A DNA stretch of 64,000 bases from Nocardioides sp. TF02-7. Its GTDB lineage: Bacteria > Actinomycetota > Actinomycetes > Propionibacteriales > Nocardioidaceae. The notes beneath the pieces were generated by a model. That model saw only the letters and a list, made by a program, of their open reading frames with translations. It made no database searches and was not told where the DNA came from. Location: contig NZ_CP092535.1 in assembly GCF_022437945.1 (NCBI RefSeq), forward strand, positions 2,790,001-2,854,000, written 5' to 3'. A program made the position numbers and the translations under genes. Shown here one piece after another: positions 60,307 through 64,000 of this stretch (positions are counted from its first letter, which is position 1; every line of letters starts with the position of its first letter).

Positions 60307-63300
60307 TCACTCGTCGTCGACCTCGGGCGGGATCCGTGCGGCCAGCAGCGCCACGTCGTCGGCCGGGGCCTCGGTCAGCAGCCCCCGGACCAGCGCGTCC
60401 GGCAGGTCGGTGAGGGGCACCCCGGGACGCGACGCGAGGTCGACCAGCGCCCCGATGCCCGTCTCGAGGTCCTGGCCGCGCCGCTCGACGAGCCCGTCGG
60501 TGTAGAGCAGCAGGCCGTCGCCGGGTCGGAGCTGCAGCTCGGTGTCGGCGGTGAACTTGCGACCGACCCCCAGGGGCGGGTGCGGCTCCGCCCGCAGCCG
60601 GGTCGCGACGCCGTCGGCTCCGAGCAGGATCGGGGGCACGTGACCGGCGTTGACGACGTTGGCCGTCATCGTGTCGGGGTCGAACAGCGCGTAGACGCAG
60701 GTGACGATCTCCTCGGGGAACAGGTCCCAGACCAGGGCGTCGAGCGACTCCATCAGCGGCAGCGGGGGCAGCCCGAGCCGGGCGTAGGCGCGGACGGCGG
60801 CCCGGAGCTGGCCCATCACCGCGGCCGAGCGGACGCCGTGGCCCATCACGTCGCCGATGACGAGGCCGGACCGCCCGTCGTCGAGCTCGATGACGTCGTA
60901 CCAGTCGCCACCGACGCGGCTGCCCTCGGCGCCGGCGCGGTAGAACGTCGCCACCTCGAGGTGCTTGAGGTTGTAGGAGCGCTCGGGCAGCAGGCTCGCC
61001 TGCAGCTCGTCGGCGATCTGCCGCTCGCGGGCCGCCACCTCCGCCGCCGCGTGGGCGACGAGGACCGACTCCGCCGCACGGCGCCGCTCCGTCACGTCCC
61101 TGCAGCGAGCAGCGCAGCACCGGCCCCACGTCGTGGACCGTGGTGACCTCGCCGCGCACGTGGGCGAAGAACTCCGAGCCGTCGGGACGGTGGACCGGCA
61201 CCTCGAACGCGATCTCGTCGCCCAGCCGTGCCTCGCCCAGCACCGCGCGCACGAACGGCCGGTCGTCGGGGCGGACCAGGTCGGCGAGGAGCCCGGGGTG
61301 GCCGGCCGCCTCGACCTCCTCGGCGGAGCGGCCCAGCAGCCGCAGCAGCTCGCTGGAGACCTGCACCCGGCCGGAGTCGAGCTCGACCGACCAGCTGCCC
61401 ATGTTGGCCAGCCGCTCCGCCTCGTCGAGGAGCCGCTGGTTGCGCTCCAGCTCCTGACGGGTGCGGCGGGTGCGGTCGAGCTCGAGGCTGGCGCGCACGC
61501 GCGCCAGGAGCTCGCGGGCGGCGAACGGCTTGATGAGGTAGTCGTCGGCGCCCGCCTCGAGCCCCTCGGCGGTCGCGTCGTCGCCGCCGCGCGCCGACAG
61601 CATCACGACCGGCACCCCGACGGTCGCCGGGTCGGCCCGCAGGGCCGCGAGCAGCCCGAACCCGTCGAGCTCGGGCATCATCACGTCGGTCAGCACCAGG
61701 TCCGGGGTCTGCGCCCGGGCGGCCTCGAGCGCGGCCCGGCCGTCGACCGCCGTCACGACGTCGTAGTGGGGGGCGAGGACCTGCGCGACGTACTGCCGGA
61801 TGTCGGCGTTGTCGTCGGCGACGAGGACCCTGCAGCCGGTCTCCCGCGGCGCCGGCGGCGGGAGTGGCGCGGTCGACGTCGACGTACTGCGCCGCCTCGG
61901 TCAAGAACCCCTCGATCACCCGGTCGGAGACCGCTCCTCCGGTGCCGCCCACCACGCGCTCGGGGTCGAGGTGGTCGGTGCCGAGCGGCACCCGCACGGA
62001 GAACGCGCTGCCCTCGCCCGGCGCGCTCACCACCTCGGTGCGGCCACCGTGGATCTCGACCGCCTCGCCGACGAGGGCCAGGCCGATCCCGGACCCCTCG
62101 TAGCTGCGGCCGCGGACCTCGCGGATCCGGTGGAACCGCTCGAACAGCCGCGACTGCTCCTCGACGGGGGATCCCGACGCCGGTGTCGCGCACGGTGAGC
62201 ACCGCGTCCGGGCCGTCGAGCCCGAGCCGGACGGTGATCGAGCCCTCGTGGGTGAACTTGAGTGCGTTGGACAGCAGGTTGAGCACGACCTTGCCCCACA
62301 GGTCGCGGTCGACGTGGACCTCCTCGTCGAGGGGCGGGCAGTCGACGACGAGGGTGAGCCCGAGCCGCTCGGCAGCGCCGGAGAACATCCCGGCCAGCTG
62401 GCGCGTGTACGCCGCGAGGTCGACCGGCTCGAACGTCCCCTCCATCCGGCCCGACTCGAGCCGCGAGAAGTCGAGGAGCGTGTTGACCAGCTTGAGCAGG
62501 CGCAGCCCGTTGCGCTGCACCAGCTCCACCCGGTCGCGCTGCCGGGGCGGCAGCGGCTCCCCGGAGTCGGCGAGGGCGTCCTCCGCGGGGCCGAGGAGGA
62601 GCGTCAGCGGGGTCCGGAACTCGTGGCTGACGTTGGTGAAGAAGTCGCTCTTCGCGCGGTCGAGCGCCGCCAGGCTCTCCGCCCGCTGACGCTCGGCCTC
62701 GTAGGCGCGGGCGTCCGTGATCGCCGCGCCGAGCTGGCCGCCGACGAGCGTGAGGAAGTCGGCGTACTCGGCGTCGAAGGGACGGTAGGGGTTGAGGCCC
62801 GCGACCAGGAACCCGTACGCCGCCCCCTGCGCGCCCGGGACGGGCACGACCGCCGCCTGCGACGGCGGCACCGGCCAGGCGCCCGTCGGCAGGTCGGGGA
62901 ACCGCTCCGGGTCGAGGTCGACGACCGTGGGGCCGACGTCGGGCGCGCCCGCGGTCCAGAGCCCGCCCTCGCCGTCGGCGGGCACCACGGCGGGGGCCGC
63001 GGGGTGCTCCGGCGGCAGGCCGCCGATCCCCACCCGCTGGGCGGCGCCGCTGCCGTCGTGGAGATAGAGGAGGTGGAACGGCAGGTCCTTGCGCCCGGCC
63101 GCGAGCGCCTCGCCGGCGGCCCGGATCGTCTCCTGCTCGCCGACCTGGGCGCGGATCCGGCCCGCGAGCTCGGCGAGGGTCGCGATCCGGCGGTTGGCGA
63201 TCACCTCGTCGGTGTCCTCGCTGACCACGCAGAGCATCGCCGCGACCTCGCCGTCGTCGTCGGCGACGGGACTGTAGGAGAAGGTGTGGTAGGTCTCCTC

Positions 63301-63666
63301 CGGGTAGCCGCTGCGCTCGAGGACCAGCATCAGCTTCTCGTCCCAGGTCGACACGCCCTCGCGGAAGACCTGCTCGATGCGCGGTCCGATGTCGTCCCAG
63401 ATCTCCGACCACACGGTGGCGGCCGGGCGGCCGAGGGCCCAGGGGTACTTGGCGCCGAGCGTCACCTCGCGGTAGGCGTCGTTGCAGAAGAACGTCATCG
63501 ACGGTCCCCACGCCAGCCACATCGGGAACCGGGACGCGAGGACGGTGCGGACGGTGCTCCGGAGGAGCGGCGGCCACTCCTCAGGAGGGCCGATCGGCGT
63601 CTCCGCCCAGTCGACGGACAGCAGGTCTCGACCGAGGCGACCGCTGCGGAGCAATGTCTCCCGCAT
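60307..63666 (-). CDS. hybrid sensor kinase with receiver and SpoIIE phosphatase domains (three frameshifts)
   Basis: About 1,118 aa. Order: a PAS-like domain (WGPSMTFFCNDAYREVTLGAKYPW), a GAF domain (about 200-350), HisKA (SHEFRTPLTLLLGPAEDAL), HATPase (NLLSNALKFTHEGS, DTGVGIP, GSGIGLALV), receiver (VLVADDNADIRQYV, LVLTDVMMPELDGFG, IKPF), PAS (ERLANMGSWSVELDSG) and PP2C/SpoIIE (GGDWYDVIELDD, GDVMGHG, DGLVERRGQD). Errors near 62168, 61845 and 61096 are corrected. ATG 63666 has AGAGGAG upstream. One protein could thus phosphorylate itself and dephosphorylate a STAS partner. Confidence 0.85.
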
Positions 63667-63840
63667 CTCGCTGAGCTCCTCTGGCAGGTCCACGGGCCGC
63701 TGACCGGTTTGCTCCAGGGCGGCTGGTGACGGGGATCCTAGGCCAGGATCGCCCTGGTCTGCATCGGATGGGTCCTGCGGGTTACCGTCGGACCAGCAGC
63801 CGGGCACTCGTCCGGCCCACGAGGACAGGAGAGGTCGCCC

Positions 63841-64000
63841 GTGGAACCCACCACGACCCGGTCGGAGCCGGACACCGGCCTGGACCGTGGCCCGGTCGTG
63901 GGGCGCGACGAGGTCGGTCGCGTCCCGACGGTGGTGCTGGTCGACGACGCGGTCGAGGTCCGCACCCTGGTCCGCGCCCGGCTCCGGCTGGCCGGGACGA
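63841..64000 (+). CDS. start of a response-regulator-like gene (partial)
   Basis: GTG 63841 has GGAGAGG upstream. About 53 codons are seen: a polar N-terminus (EPTTTRSEPDTG) and the start of a receiver domain, VPTVVLVDDAVEVRTLVRARL, with the acidic pair. It is cut by the window edge. It is divergent from the hybrid kinase gene, with which it probably makes a signalling group. Confidence 0.75.
   Translation, partial: MEPTTTRSEPDTGLDRGPVVGRDEVGRVPTVVLVDDAVEVRTLVRARLRLAGT

Overview
The window is very GC-rich DNA with strong third-position G/C. It carries marker genes of Actinobacteria: an rpsL-rpsG-fusA-tuf cluster, an L25/Ctc gene, an XPB-type helicase with a Helicase_C_3/WYL-like partner, DUF3027 and DUF2530 proteins, an APF-type wall protein, and a LexA box of the mycobacterial type. 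Many genes have a TAnnnT -10 box 6-7 nt before the start codon, the arrangement of actinobacterial leaderless mRNAs. A Nocardioides-like member of the Nocardioidaceae is the best guess; this is inference from gene content, not a search.

Layout. (1) 1-20.1 kb is a cell-surface or exopolysaccharide locus: acyltransferase, family 2 glycosyltransferase, two sulfotransferases, Wzx-like flippase, APH-like kinase, Wzz-like co-polymerase, Wzy-like polymerase, a lipoprotein, a fibrinogen-like secreted multidomain protein, three tandem secreted glycosidase-like paralogs, a WbaP-type initiating sugar transferase, and a LuxR-type response regulator with its histidine kinase. (2) 20.1-31.7 kb is housekeeping: rplY/ctc, pth, cysQ, a HAD hydrolase, a VOC protein, an AlkB dioxygenase behind a LexA box, a GntR regulator, an HD hydrolase, a TrpB2-like enzyme, XPB helicase and a small secreted protein. 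(3) 31.8-44.3 kb holds the XPB partner, a PP2C-FHA pair, a cold-shock protein, two MFS exporters, DUF3027, a methyltransferase, DUF2530, MarR, a P-loop kinase and a purine permease. (4) 44.4-49.0 kb is the str operon with promoter and terminator. (5) 49.0-64.0 kb holds trmB, a TPR protein, phoH, a DUF559/AbiEi-like gene bracketed by palindromic elements, an APF-type protein, fumC, a spermidine-synthase-like protein, a PhoX-like protein, a LysM protein, an aldo/keto reductase, and a STAS / hybrid kinase-SpoIIE / receiver signalling group.

The sequence carries about 47 single-base indels inside otherwise good genes, mostly one extra base in a G or C run. They hit essential genes such as tuf and pth, and after correction every affected gene with a definite start recovers an exact reading frame. 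They are read here as sequence or assembly errors, so these genes are annotated as single CDSs spanning the indel rather than as pseudogenes.

The most interesting items are: three palindromic elements with compensating stem changes around the DUF559 gene; the glycosidase-like triplet plus fibrinogen-like protein in a sulfotransferase-containing polysaccharide locus; the LexA box on alkB; and the alternating inverted repeats at 26.9 kb.
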